A stretch of 64,000 nucleotides of DNA from Haematobia irritans (Eukaryota > Arthropoda > Insecta > Diptera > Muscidae): positions 98,688,162 to 98,752,161 of the forward strand of contig NC_134397.1 in NCBI RefSeq assembly GCF_050003625.1, written 5' to 3'. Each line of letters opens with the position of its first letter. Position 1 is the first letter of the stretch. The notes beneath the pieces were generated by a model, which worked only from the letters and a program-made list of their open reading frames with translations, had not been told where the DNA came from and searched no databases. A program made the position numbers and the translations under genes. This document shows positions 11,333-21,330 of this stretch, one piece after another.

Positions 11333-11454
11333 GGTGGTTTAATTTTCCACCACACGTGAAATTCGTAATAATTATTTATTACGATGAAATAATCCGCTAT
11401 TAAAAAACACGTCCGTTCAGTTCGACGGTTGAATAACATATTACATAGAACTGT

Positions 11455-11835
11455 TTGTACAAAGATTTATTTCGGCAAAATTCGACTATAATAAACCGTT
11501 TTTCGGAAGATTCAAGTGTGGTCCACTTTGGGTGAATTACCAGAATTTGTTCTGATAATTGGTTGATAGTTTTGCTGCAAGTAGAGGATGCTGATGAGGA
11601 ATGTGGTAATTCCGAAACGTGCGTCCATCCAACCATCTTGCAGTCTATAGGGCTTTGCCCAAATAAATTTGATTAACATTCTTTTCCTCAGTTGGTTAAG
11701 CTACTCTTGTAGTTTAGTCAACGCAATGAAAAAACAACAAACAAAATTTCGACAAAATTTTCTGTAGAAATGAAAATTTTGAATAGAAATAAAAATTTGA
11801 CAAAATTTTCTATCGAAGGAAATTTTAACTTTTAA
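11455..11835. repeat. Dispersed repeat R-A with partial 29-mer motifs
   Basis: The stretch 11505-11720 is repeated at 31350-31560 and, through the large duplication, at 38406-38620. The common core includes aattaccagaatttgttctg and gtgcgtccatccaaccatc. The part 11755-11815 contains two to three copies of the tgacaaaattttctatag motif that forms a tandem array at 22465. I see no protein-coding potential. It may include the continuation of LINE-B after the L2 insertion. Confidence 0.6.
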
Positions 11836-12353
11836 TTTATATTTATTATAAAATGGTCCGCTGGCACCAATTTTCGTTCAATTTTGGAAAAATGTTGGTC
11901 CAAAATAAAAATTTATTGTGGCAACGCTGAACATAACACAGCGGGAGAATCAAATGATAGCAATTCGTGGTTAGTGTGAAGATGCTTAGAAAACTGTGCT
12001 GGTATGGGTGCATTCGTTTGGCTATGCTCTTGGCATTTAATGAGGCTTCGCACACATTTTGATATGCTTAAATCTAAATATTACTTAATTTGAATATTAA
12101 AATGTGTATGATTTGAGCAGAGTTTTCCCTGAATACACAAAATTGGCATTTGAAAAAAAATGAGCATATGTTATTGCTTTGAGAGCAGCATTTTATGTAT
12201 GTTACTTGTGGGTATGTGTTTTGTTTACCTCCACCGGCATAATTTGTTTCTTTTTGTGGCGTCAAAACGAATGGAGACATTTAATTCAAAATATTCACAC
12301 AAAGGAACTTAAAACGACGAAAAATACATAGAATTTCCAAACGGATCATCATA
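11836..12353. other. Unassigned AT-rich sequence
   Basis: I see no convincing ORF, tRNA or known repeat motif. It lies inside the large duplication and is almost unchanged in the second copy (38737-39254). Confidence 0.5.
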
Positions 12354-12756
12354 AAAACAAGTATATACGGCTGTAAGTTCGGCCAGGCCGAAGCTTATGT
12401 ACCCTCCACCATGGATTGCGTAGAAACTTCTACTAAAGACTGTCATCCATAATCGAATTACTTGGGTTGCGGTATCACTTGCCGATGGCAAGGTATCTTA
12501 AAACTTCCTAACACCGTCTTCTAAATTGCAAGGTAGTCTATATGTGGTATATATTAAACTAAACAAGTATATACAGCACTAAGTTCGGTCGGGCCGAATC
12601 TTAAATACCCACCACCATGAACCAAATATTAGGGTTTCCTTTGAAATTTCAGGAGGGCTTGAGGACACTTCCCGAAGATAAATTTAAAGATTTCACCTAT
12701 AAGGACTATATCCATAAGCGTAGGAAGGCCTCTGGGGAGGGGGCTTAGACCCCCCA
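12354..12756. repeat. Two 5' ends of the CCTCCACCATGG-type repeat
   Basis: The stretch 12354-12560 matches the first 200 bp of the repeat at 22227 (acaagtatatacggctgtaa, then taccctccaccatggattgc). A related but diverged start follows at 12561 (acaagtatatacagcactaa, then tacccaccaccatgaacc). Both lack the rest of the element. A third diverged start occurs at 39731. Confidence 0.75.
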
Positions 12757-12816
12757 CCGAGATCTGTGAAGAGGAAGCCCTTGATGACTCAATTGAAGCG
12801 GCTGATGTGACGGTGG

Positions 12817-14060
12817 TTGAAAATTTGGATGGTTCTACGGTTCCTCCAGATAAATCTTCACCATTGTAAGGCCGCTTGTGCTGCCTTAAAAGTTCTCCTG
12901 ATGAAAGGAGACATAGATATAGTACTTATTCAAGAACCATACATATATAAGAACAAGATCTGTGAATTAAGCACTCCGGGTTTCAAACTTTTGCATGATA
13001 CCGGTAACGATATAAATCGAGCATGTATAATTGCTAAAAACGAACTAAACTTGTTTCTGCTTCCTTCATTGAGCAATGCAGACACTGTCGTAGCCAGTCT
13101 AGAGATATCCACATGCAAATATTGGGTATCTTCGGTCTACATGGGACATGATAGGGAGATGCCACCCTGTGCCGTTAAGACCTTAGTTGAGGAGTCACTA
13201 AAAACGAAGACAAAACTCATTATGGGATGCGATGCAAATGCACATCATAGTATTTGGGGAAGTAGTGATACTAATGCAAGGGGAGAGTCGCTAATAGAGT
13301 TTATTTTGCGTACTAACCTGGTAGTTTGCAATTAGGGAGATGCACCAACCTTCGTCACCAGGAACAGACAAGAAGTTTTGGACGTAACGTTGAACTCTCC
13401 GGAACTGAATGATAAGATATCTGAGTGGCAAGTTTTGAGGGAACATAGCTTCTCAGATCATCGCTACATCAGTTTCAGATTGGCTGTTCGTACTTCAAAG
13501 ACCATATTTCCGCCAAATGTTAGGAAAGGTGATTGGAATAGGTATAGGGAATCGTTCAATTTGATGATACCGGAAATGCCAGAGACAAATATGAGCACTG
13601 TACAAGATATCGAACACGCAGTGGAGCGGATTACTAAGGCCTTCAACATTTCACTGAAAGCTGCTTGCCCTAGAGGAAAGCCAAGGGGGAAAACTCGGCC
13701 GCCATGGTGGACTACGGAGTTAAGTAATATGAGAAAATCCTGCAGGAAGCTCTTTAACAAAGCAAAGTCCACAAGAGCTCCGGAGGATTGGGACACTTAC
13801 AAGATGAATCTGAGAGCATATAAACGAGAACTGAGAAGGTCTCAACAAAACTCTTGGGATGATTACTGTAGCAGTATTGAGAATACGTCAGAGGCTTCCA
13901 GACTACGGAAGGTACTAGCATCCACTAACACCGCTCCAGGTTTCATTAAAACATCGGAGGGAAATTGGACAACGTCCAGTGAGGAGACGTTGGAGGTACT
14001 TTTGGACACACACTTCCCTGGAAATCAGACGGTTGAACCATGTTCCGGCGGTGTAACAGA
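12817..14060 (+). pseudogene. L3 ORF2, 5' part (endonuclease)
   Basis: The endonuclease domain is well preserved (IQEPYIYKN, MGCDANAHHSIWG, SDHRYISFRL) and is followed by the linker to the RT. One in-frame TAG at 13333-13335 replaces the Lys codon present in sister copies (VVCN-stop-GDAPTF). The frame is then cut by the L4 insertion in the codons for PCSGGVT. It continues at 18017 with EAQRSFPIEE. Confidence 0.85.
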
Positions 14061-17000
14061 CTATTTACTATTTCAACCGTCGAACGGAACGGACGTGTTT
14101 TTTAATAGCGGATAAAATCATCGTAATAAGTACCTACTACGAATTTCAAGTGTGGTGGGATATTAGGCCCAGAACTCACCAAAGTTGAACCTATGGTTAT
14201 TGCGAGAGTCACCGATATCTCTGAAGAGGACATTCTTGATGACTCGATTGAAACGGCTGATGTGACGGTTGTTGAAAATCTCGATAGTCCTACGGATCCT
14301 CCAGATAAATCTTCATCATTGTAAGGCTGCATGTGCTGCCTTAAAAGTTCTCCTGATGAAAGGGGACATAGACATAGTTCTTATTCAAGAACCATATGTT
14401 TATAGAAACAAAATATGTGAATTAAGTACTCCGGGGTTCAAACTATTGCAGTATACTGGTAATGATGTAAATCGAGCCTGTATAATTGCTAAAAACGAGC
14501 TCAACTTGTTTCTGCTTCCTTCAATGTGCAATACAGACACTGTCGTTGCAAGTTTAGAAATAGCCAAATGCAAATATTGGGTATCTTCGGTCTACATGGG
14601 ACATGACAGGGAGATGCCTCCATATGCCGTTAAGACCTTAGTGGAGGAGTCACTGAAAACAAAGACGAAACTCATTATGGGATGCGATGCGAATGCACAT
14701 CATAGTATATGGGGAAGTAGTGATACTAATGGAAGGGGAGAGTCGCTAATAGAGTTTATTTTGCGTACTAATCTGGTAGTTTGCAACAAGGGAGATGTCC
14801 CAACCTTTGTCACTAAAAACAGGCAAGAGGTTTTGGACATCACCTTGGCCTCGCAAGAACTGAATGAAATGATATCTGAGTGGCAGGTTTTAAGTGAACA
14901 CAGCTTCTCAGATCATCGCTACATCAGTTTCAAATTTGATGTTCATATCACCAAGACCATATTTCCGCCAAATGTTAGGAAAGCTGACTGGAATAGGTAT
15001 AGGGAATCGTTCAATATGATGATACCGGAAATAACAGAGACAAATATGAGAAATGTGCAAGATATCGAACACGCAGTGGAGCGGATTACTAAGGCCTTCA
15101 ACATCTCACTGAAAGCTGCATGCCCTAGAGGAAAGCCAAGGGGGAAACATCGACCACCATGGTGGTCAACGGAATTAAGTAATATGAGGAAATCCTGCAG
15201 GAAGCTCTTTAACAAGGCAAAGTCCACCAGAGCCCCTGAGGACTGGGACGCTTACAAGAAGAATCTGAGAGGATACAAGCGAGAACTGAGAAAGGCTCAG
15301 CATAACTCTTGGAATGATTACTGCAGCAGTATTGAGAATACGTCCGAGGCTTCCAGACTACGGAAGGTTCTAGCATCCACCAACTCCGCTCCAGGTTTCA
15401 TTAAAACATCGGAGGGCAATTGGACAACGTCCAGTGAGGAGACGCTGGAGGTACTATTGGACACACATTTTCCTGGAAATCAGACGGTTGAACCATGTAC
15501 TGGCGGTGCCACAGTTGCTCAGCGGTCGTTTCCTGTCGAGGAAATTGTATCGGAAACTAGAATAAGATGGGCGCTAAATAGCTTTGGACCATTCAAATCC
15601 CCTGGACCTGATGGAATTACTCCGGCGGAGTTACAAGCTGTAACTGACAAAATTATCCCCTGGTTGTCGGTGATATATAAAGGATGTATCAACTTATCAT
15701 ATATCCCAGGAAAGTGGAAGGAAACAAAAGTCGTTTTCATACCTAAAGCGGGAAAAGCCTCTCACTCGAGGGCGAAGGATTTCCGACCAATCAGTTTATC
15801 CTCATTCCTACTTAAGACTCTGGAGAGGATGATAGATATCTATCTTAGAACTAGCATCGATTCAAGTTTGTTCTCGAAACGACAGCATGCATACTCGAAG
15901 GGCAGGTCTACTGAGACCGCACTACATGAACTAGTCAGCTTTATTGAAAGCTCACTATCTGTCAAAGAATACACAATCGTGGCTTTTCTAGACATCGAAG
16001 GGGCGTTCAATAATGTCCATCCGAGCTCGATATTAAATGGACTGACAACTCTGAATGTTGATCCATGTATACTCAGGTTGTTAGACGAACTGCTAATGAA
16101 GAGACGTATTTCAGCCACACTAGGACAAGCAAACATACAAAGGTATGTGAACAGAGGCACTCCCCAAGGAGGAGTTCTATCACCTCTTCTTTGGAATGTT
16201 GCTATAAATAGCCTTTTGGTTACTCTAGAAAAAGAAAGGATAAAAGTGGTGGCAGATGATGTGGCTCTAGCAGTCAGGGGAAAATTCCCATCCACAATCA
16301 GAGATATTATACAGAGAGCTCTCCGGATGACAGAGAAATGGGCGAAAGACAATGGTCTTGGGGTAAATCCTGCAAAGACAGAATTAGTCATGTACTGCAA
16401 AGATCGCAAAACTCCCATTGTTAGGCCTATTTCCTTAGGGGGTACTGAAATTCCCTTTGGTGATTGTGCAAAATACCTTGGCGTTATTTTGGACAGGAAG
16501 CTGAACTTTAAGCTTAATATTGAAGAAAGGGCGAGAAAGGCAACTGTAGCTTTGTACTCGTGCAAAAAGGCAATAGGAAAAAAGTGGGGACTAAGACCAA
16601 AAATTGTGCATTGGCTATACACGGCAGTAGTTAGACCTATAATGCTATATGGTGTTGTAGTCTGGTGGCCGGCACTTCAGAAACCGACTTGTTTGGATAA
16701 AGTTCAGCGTATGGCGTGTTTGTGTATTTCAGGCGCATTCAGCAAGACAGGAACAAATTCCCTTAATGTCATGATGCATCTATTGCCTTTAGACATTTTG
16801 GCCAAACAGTCAGCTGCAACAACGGCTGTGCGGTTGCGCGAACTATCGCTGTGGTCGGAAAATGGTTACGGTCACAGTTCTGTCCTCAAAATAATGTCAG
16901 ATGTGCCTAACGTAGTGGATTACACTTTGGCGAGTCCACTTTTCGACAAAAAGTTTGAGACTCTAATCCCCAACAGTGAGGCGTGGTGCACACATACCCC

Positions 17001-18009
17001 GGGGAATAAAGAATATATAGATTTCTACACTGATGGCTCCAAATTGGATGGACAAGTGGGCTTCGGAGTATATTCTAATGATCTGGAACTTCAAATAGCG
17101 AAAAGATTACCTAATCACTGTAGTGTTTTTCAGGCTGAAATATTAGCAATAAGAGAGGTGGCGAATTGGCTGAGAAGTAATGTTCCAAAAAATGTGGGCA
17201 TTAATATATACTCAGACAGTCAACCTGCAATAAAATCCTTGGACTCTGTGTTCCTCAACTCGAAAACGGCCATCGATTGCCGCAAATCTCTCAATGAGAT
17301 GGCTGAGCAGTACAATATTCACCTAATATGGGTGCCTGGCCATAGGAACATTCCGGGGAACTGCGAAGCGGATGAGTTGGCAAGGCTAGGGACTACCTTA
17401 CATATTCCAGGGGAACTAGAATTTGTTGGTATGCCCCTAGCTACCTGCAAGCTCATGCTGCGTGAGAAGGCTGTTATGATGGCAAATGTTCGATGGGAGA
17501 ATTGCAAGGGTTGTAACGACACCAAGCAAATATGGCCCCATTTCAACTTAAACCGCACACTAGATATGCTAATGTTCTCGAGACGTCAGGTATCACTCCT
17601 GATATCTGCTATAACGGGTCGCTGCCTGATAGGAGATTTTGCAAAAACTATTGGCGCGAAGTATAATGACTATTGTATGAGCTGTCATGATGCGGAGGAA
17701 AAAGAATCAATTAAACACCTCTTGTGTGAGTGTCCTGCATTTTGTGTAAAGCGCAAGCAACTTTTAGGAGCATATAGCTTCAGATTACTGGCGGATCTGG
17801 AAAACGTTAACTTAAGCAGTCTGCTAATATTTTTGGAACAATCTGGTTGGTTCAACAAAGAAAAATAATCAAGATGGTTCAGCGGTTAAAACTAGAAGTG
17901 CCCTTATGTAATAGGTACTTTTAGTTAATGTGGTATCACAATGGACTGAATAGTCTAAGTGAGCCTGAATCTTAATCGGGCTGCCACTTTAACCTAACCT
18001 AACCTAACC
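14061..18009 (+). mobile_element. LINE L4, nested, ORF1-deleted
   Basis: L4 is the best preserved coding copy. Its 5' end (ctatttactatttcaaccg) and about 97 bp of 5' UTR match L2. The sequence then jumps at about 14158 from the 5' UTR to the last part of ORF1, a deletion of about 1 kb relative to L2. ORF2, the 3' UTR and a tail of about four AACCT units are intact. The flanking TAACAGA partly overlaps the tail, so the target duplication is 4-7 bp. Confidence 0.9.
14269..17868 (+). CDS. L4 ORF2: endonuclease-RT-RNase H, 1,199 codons open
   Basis: This is the only uninterrupted ORF2 in the window. The endonuclease shows IQEPYVYRN, MGCDANAHH and SDHRYISF (about residues 40-220). The RT lies at about 430-720 with GTPQGGVLSPLLWN. 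RNase H (about 920-1050) has all expected acidic residues (FYTDGSKL, AEILAIREV, SDSQPAIKS, GNCEADELA). The C-terminus has CMSCHDAEEKESIKHLLCEC. The RT catalytic box reads KVVADDVALAV, whereas sister copies read KVVAYADDVALAV. A 6-bp in-frame deletion near 16251 therefore removed two residues of the YADD motif. No ATG precedes the conserved N-terminus, which overlaps the end of ORF1 (stop near 14321). I use the first open TTG, and the true start may depend on reinitiation or frameshifting. The RT is probably inactive. Confidence 0.9.
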   Translation: MLKISIVLRILQINLHHCKAACAALKVLLMKGDIDIVLIQEPYVYRNKICELSTPGFKLLQYTGNDVNRACIIAKNELNLFLLPSMCNTDTVVASLEIAKCKYWVSSVYMGHDREMPPYAVKTLVEESLKTKTKLIMGCDANAHHSIWGSSDTNGRGESLIEFILRTNLVVCNKGDVPTFVTKNRQEVLDITLASQELNEMISEWQVLSEHSFSDHRYISFKFDVHITKTIFPPNVRKADWNRYRESFNMMIPEITETNMRNVQDIEHAVERITKAFNISLKAACPRGKPRGKHRPPWWSTELSNMRKSCRKLFNKAKSTRAPEDWDAYKKNLRGYKRELRKAQHNSWNDYCSSIENTSEASRLRKVLASTNSAPGFIKTSEGNWTTSSEETLEVLLDTHFPGNQTVEPCTGGATVAQRSFPVEEIVSETRIRWALNSFGPFKSPGPDGITPAELQAVTDKIIPWLSVIYKGCINLSYIPGKWKETKVVFIPKAGKASHSRAKDFRPISLSSFLLKTLERMIDIYLRTSIDSSLFSKRQHAYSKGRSTETALHELVSFIESSLSVKEYTIVAFLDIEGAFNNVHPSSILNGLTTLNVDPCILRLLDELLMKRRISATLGQANIQRYVNRGTPQGGVLSPLLWNVAINSLLVTLEKERIKVVADDVALAVRGKFPSTIRDIIQRALRMTEKWAKDNGLGVNPAKTELVMYCKDRKTPIVRPISLGGTEIPFGDCAKYLGVILDRKLNFKLNIEERARKATVALYSCKKAIGKKWGLRPKIVHWLYTAVVRPIMLYGVVVWWPALQKPTCLDKVQRMACLCISGAFSKTGTNSLNVMMHLLPLDILAKQSAATTAVRLRELSLWSENGYGHSSVLKIMSDVPNVVDYTLASPLFDKKFETLIPNSEAWCTHTPGNKEYIDFYTDGSKLDGQVGFGVYSNDLELQIAKRLPNHCSVFQAEILAIREVANWLRSNVPKNVGINIYSDSQPAIKSLDSVFLNSKTAIDCRKSLNEMAEQYNIHLIWVPGHRNIPGNCEADELARLGTTLHIPGELEFVGMPLATCKLMLREKAVMMANVRWENCKGCNDTKQIWPHFNLNRTLDMLMFSRRQVSLLISAITGRCLIGDFAKTIGAKYNDYCMSCHDAEEKESIKHLLCECPAFCVKRKQLLGAYSFRLLADLENVNLSSLLIFLEQSGWFNKEK

Positions 18010-18016
18010 TAACAGA

Positions 18017-20375
18017 GGCTCAGCGATCATTTCCTATCGAGGAAATTGTGTCGGAATCTAGAATAAAATGGGCTTTAAATAGCTTTGAACCATTCAAATC
18101 CCCCGGACCTGATGGAATTACTCCGGCGGAGTTACAGGCAGTGGCTGAAAGAATTATCCCCTGGTTGACGGTGATATATAAACGATGTGTAAACTTAGCA
18201 TATATTCCAGAAAAGTGGAGGGAAACAAAAGTCGTCTTCATACCTAAAGCAGGAAAAGCCTCTCACTCGAGTGCGAAGGATTTCCGACCAATCAGCTTAT
18301 CCTCATTCCTACTTAAGACCCTGAAGAGGATGATAGACATGTATCTTAGAACTAGCGTGGATTCATGTTTGCTCTCGAAACGACAGCATGCATACTCGAA
18401 AGGCAGATCTACTGAGACCGCATTGCATGAACTAGTCAGCTTTATTGAAAGCTCACTATCTGTCAAAGAATACACAATTGTGGCGTTTCTAGACATCGAG
18501 GGGGCGTTCAATAATGTCCAACCGAGCTCGATATTAAATGGACTGACAACTCTGAATGTTGATCCAGGTATACTTAGGCTGTTAGACGAACTTCTAATAA
18601 AGAGGCGTATTTCAGCCACACTAGGGCAAGCAAACATACAAAGGTATGTGAACAGAGGCACTCCCCAAGGAGGAGTTCTATCACCTCTTCTTTGGAATGT
18701 TGCTATAAACAACCTTCTGGTTTCCCTAGAAAAAGAAAGGATAAAAGTGGTGGCATACGCAGATGATGTGGCGCTAGCAGTCAGGGGAAAATTCCCATCC
18801 ACAATCAGAGATATTATACAGAGAGCTCTCCGGATGACAGAGAAATGGGCGAAAGATAATGGTCTTGGTGTAAATCCAGCAAAGACAGAACTAGTCGTGT
18901 ACTGCAAAGATCGCAAAACTTCCACGGTTAGGCCCATTTCCTTAGGGGGTACTGAAATTCCCTTTGGTGAGTGTGCAAAATACCTTGGCGTTATTTTGGA
19001 CAGGAAGCTGAATTTTAGGCTTAATATTGAAGAGAGGGCGAGAAAAGCCACGGTAGCTTTGTACTCGTGCAAAAAGGCAATAGGAAAAAAGTGGGGACTA
19101 AGACCAAAAATTGTGCATTGGCTATACACGGCAGTAGTTAGACCTATAATGCTATATGGTGTTGTAGTCTGGTGGCCGGCACTTCAGAAACCGACTTGTT
19201 TATATAAAGTTCAGCGTATGGCGAGCTTATGTATCTCAGGCGCATTTAGTAAGACAGGAACAGACTCCCTTAATGTCATGCTACATCTATTGCCTTTAGA
19301 CATTTTGGCCAAACAGTCAGCTGCAACAACGGCTGTGCGGTTGCGCGAGCTATCGCTGTGGTCGGAAAATATGTACGGTCATAGTTCGGTCCTCAAAGTA
19401 ATGCCAGATGTGCCTAACGTAGTGGATTACACCCTGGCAAAACCACTTTTCGACAAAAAGTTTGAAACTCTAATTCCCAACGGTGAGGCGTGGTGTACAC
19501 AGACCCCGGGGAATAAAAGATATATAGATTTCTATACTGCTGGCTCCAAATTGAATGGACAAGTGGGTTTCGGAGTATATTCTAAAGATCTGGAAATTCG
19601 AATAGCGAAAAGATTACCTAATCACTGTAGTGTTTTTCAGGCTGAAATATTGGCAATAAGAGAAGTGGTGAATTGGCTGAGAAGTAATGTTCCAACAAAT
19701 ATTGGCATTAATATATACTCAGACAGTCAACCTGCAATAAAATCCTTGGACTCTGTGTTCCTTAACTCGAAAACTGCCATAGACTGCCGCAAATCTCTCA
19801 ACGAGATGGCTGAGCAGTACAATATTTACCTAATATGGGTGCCTGGCCATAGGAACATACCGGGGAACTGCGAAGCAGATGTGTTAGCAAGGCTAGGAAT
19901 TACCTTACATATTCCAGGGGAACTAGAATCTGTTGGTATGCCTCTGGCCACCTGCAAGCTCTTACTGCGTGAGAAGGCTGTTATGATGGCCAATATTCGA
20001 TGGGAAAATTGCAAGGGTTGTAACGACACCAAGCAAATATGGCCCCATTTAAACTTAAACCGCACACTAGATATGCTAGTGTTCTCAAGGCGTCAGATAG
20101 CACTCCTGATATCTGCTATAACGGGTCGCTGCCTGATAGGCGAATTTGCAAAAACTATAGGTGCGAAGTATAATGACTATTGTATAAGCTGTCATGATGT
20201 GATGGAAAAGGAATCAATTAAACACCTCTTGTGTGAGTGTCCTGTTTTTTGTGTAAGGCGTAAGCGAATTTTAGGAGCATATAGCTTTAGATTACTGGCG
20301 GACCTGGAAAACGTTAACTTAAGCAGTTTGTTAATGTTTTTGGAGCAATCTGGTTGGTTCCACAAAAGTAAATAA
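18017..20375 (+). pseudogene. L3 ORF2, 3' part (RT, RNase H, C-terminus)
   Basis: About 785 codons are open from the L4 insertion to the natural stop. The RT has AFLDIEGAFNNV, GTPQGGVLSPLLWN and an intact AYADDVALAV. The first RNase H catalytic Asp is replaced by Ala (FYTAGSKL; sister copies have FYTDGSKL). The C-terminal Cys/His motif is CISCHDVMEKESIKHLLCEC. It is the downstream half of the gene that starts at 12817. Confidence 0.9.
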
Positions 20376-20516
20376 TAGAGAAGGTTCAGTGGTTAAGACT
20401 AGAAGTGCCCATATGTAATAGGTACTTTTAGTTAAATGTGGTATCACAATGGACTGAATAGTCTAAGTGAGCCTGAAATTTAATCGGGCTGCCACTTTAA
20501 CCTAACATAACCTAAC

Positions 20517-20839
20517 CATCGGCTCGTGGTCGCCGCAGGCTATGCTATACAAATATAACTTATAACGATAATTGTCTATTGATGACCATAACAGCTACTT
20601 AGCCCAGAGTGTGTTGGCTTACAAACTGTATGGTCCTCGGTTCGATTATCCGTCCAGGCGAAAGGTAAAATTTTAAAAATTCATAAAATTGAATAATTTC
20701 TTCAATATTATTTGTATTACAGAAAAAGGTGCCAAGAACTAAAGAATTCCGTGGAAGTGAAAATTATGTGAGGTAATGAGCACAATCTTCTTTGGGCCTG
20801 ACATTTCTGATACAATAAATAAGGTACGAAGATATTTGA
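20517..20839 (+). other. tRNA-like segment and flank
   Basis: The segment 20600-20660 (ttagcccagagtgtgttggc, then ggttcgattatccgtccagg) has an A-box-like and a B-box-like motif about 40 bp apart. It could be the head of a second tRNA-derived SINE. The B box departs from consensus in its last two bases. No clear 3' end or target duplication is visible. Confidence 0.4.
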
Positions 20840-21330
20840 AACTTTTAACAAATCGTCGGTAAAACAAAGTAAGCTTCAAATGTATGTTCAAGAAAAAGAA
20901 GGAAAAGAACTTCGTCTTATATGTGACATTAAAAACAGATGGAATTCATTATCTGATATGATTGAGAAATTTTTGAGAATACATAGCTGTGGCATGGCTA
21001 CTTTGCTAGATTTAAATCTGGAACCATTCTCCAATGAAGAAATAGAAGTATTAAAATTAGTGAGCAAGTTATTAAAGCCACTAGACAAAGCAATAAAATT
21101 TTGAAATATTCTTCAAAATCTGAGACAAAGGACATTGCCATAGAATTGTATAGGTGACTATTTCCAGAAATCCCAATGGATTTATTGGAGACATCTGAAT
21201 CGGATTCCGATGATCACCGATGCGCTGATGACTGTTAGCCAGACATACACTTTCAGTGAACGAGTATTTTCGTCATCAAGTTTCATAAAAAAACAAACAA
21301 AAAAATCGTTTACAAAGTGAGCACATCAAT
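20840..21330 (+). pseudogene. hAT-family transposase fragment
   Basis: A stretch of 74 codons (20880-21104) contains CDIKNRWNSLSDMIEKFL and LEPFSNEEIEVLKLVSKLL, typical of the catalytic region of hAT transposases. About 130 bp further on, after frameshifts, SQTYTFSERVFSSSSFIKK matches the C-terminal hAT dimerisation motif (normally SERVFSxxG). Terminal inverted repeats and the 8-bp duplication were not found. Confidence 0.75.

Larger units (their letters stand above)
6480..11438 (-). mobile_element. LINE L2, full length
   Basis: This is the longest copy of the family. Read on the minus strand it has a 5' UTR (11438-11333), ORF1 remnant, ORF2, 3' UTR and an AACCT tail at 6480. Flanks share TATTACAT and CTGT blocks (6466-6479 and 11439-11454), consistent with a 14-16 bp target duplication that has since changed. 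It interrupts LINE-B. The 5' end agrees with that of L4. The block from 7774 upward is duplicated in L6. Confidence 0.8.
7774..12756. repeat. 4,983-bp direct duplication, copy 1
   Basis: This block recurs at 34675-39657 in the same orientation, every position offset by 26,901 bp. It covers the 5' three-quarters of L2 plus about 1.3 kb of its 5' flank. From about 9000 to 12756 I see only about four differences by eye. Differences are denser between 7774 and 9000. Its right end coincides with the start of LINE L3. Confidence 0.95.
12757..20516 (+). mobile_element. LINE L3, 5'-truncated, interrupted by L4
   Basis: L3 starts within the ORF1 3' end (accgagatctgtgaagagg) and runs to an AACCT-type tail at 20516. 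L4 is inserted at 14061-18009, with TAACAGA repeated at both edges (14054-14060 and 18010-18016). The 5' junction coincides with the right edge of the large duplication. No target duplication is visible for L3 itself. Confidence 0.85.

Noticed and set aside
12757..12800. Idea that L3 inserted in copy 1 of the duplication, with the target continuing after its tail
   Set aside because: Sequence after the L3 tail (atcggctcgtgg) does not match the sequence after 39657 (gaaaaaatttag), so the simple filled-site/empty-site reading fails.
17985..18012. True telomere or interstitial telomere tract
   Set aside because: Each AACCT tract is only a few units long and always sits at a LINE or SINE 3' end.
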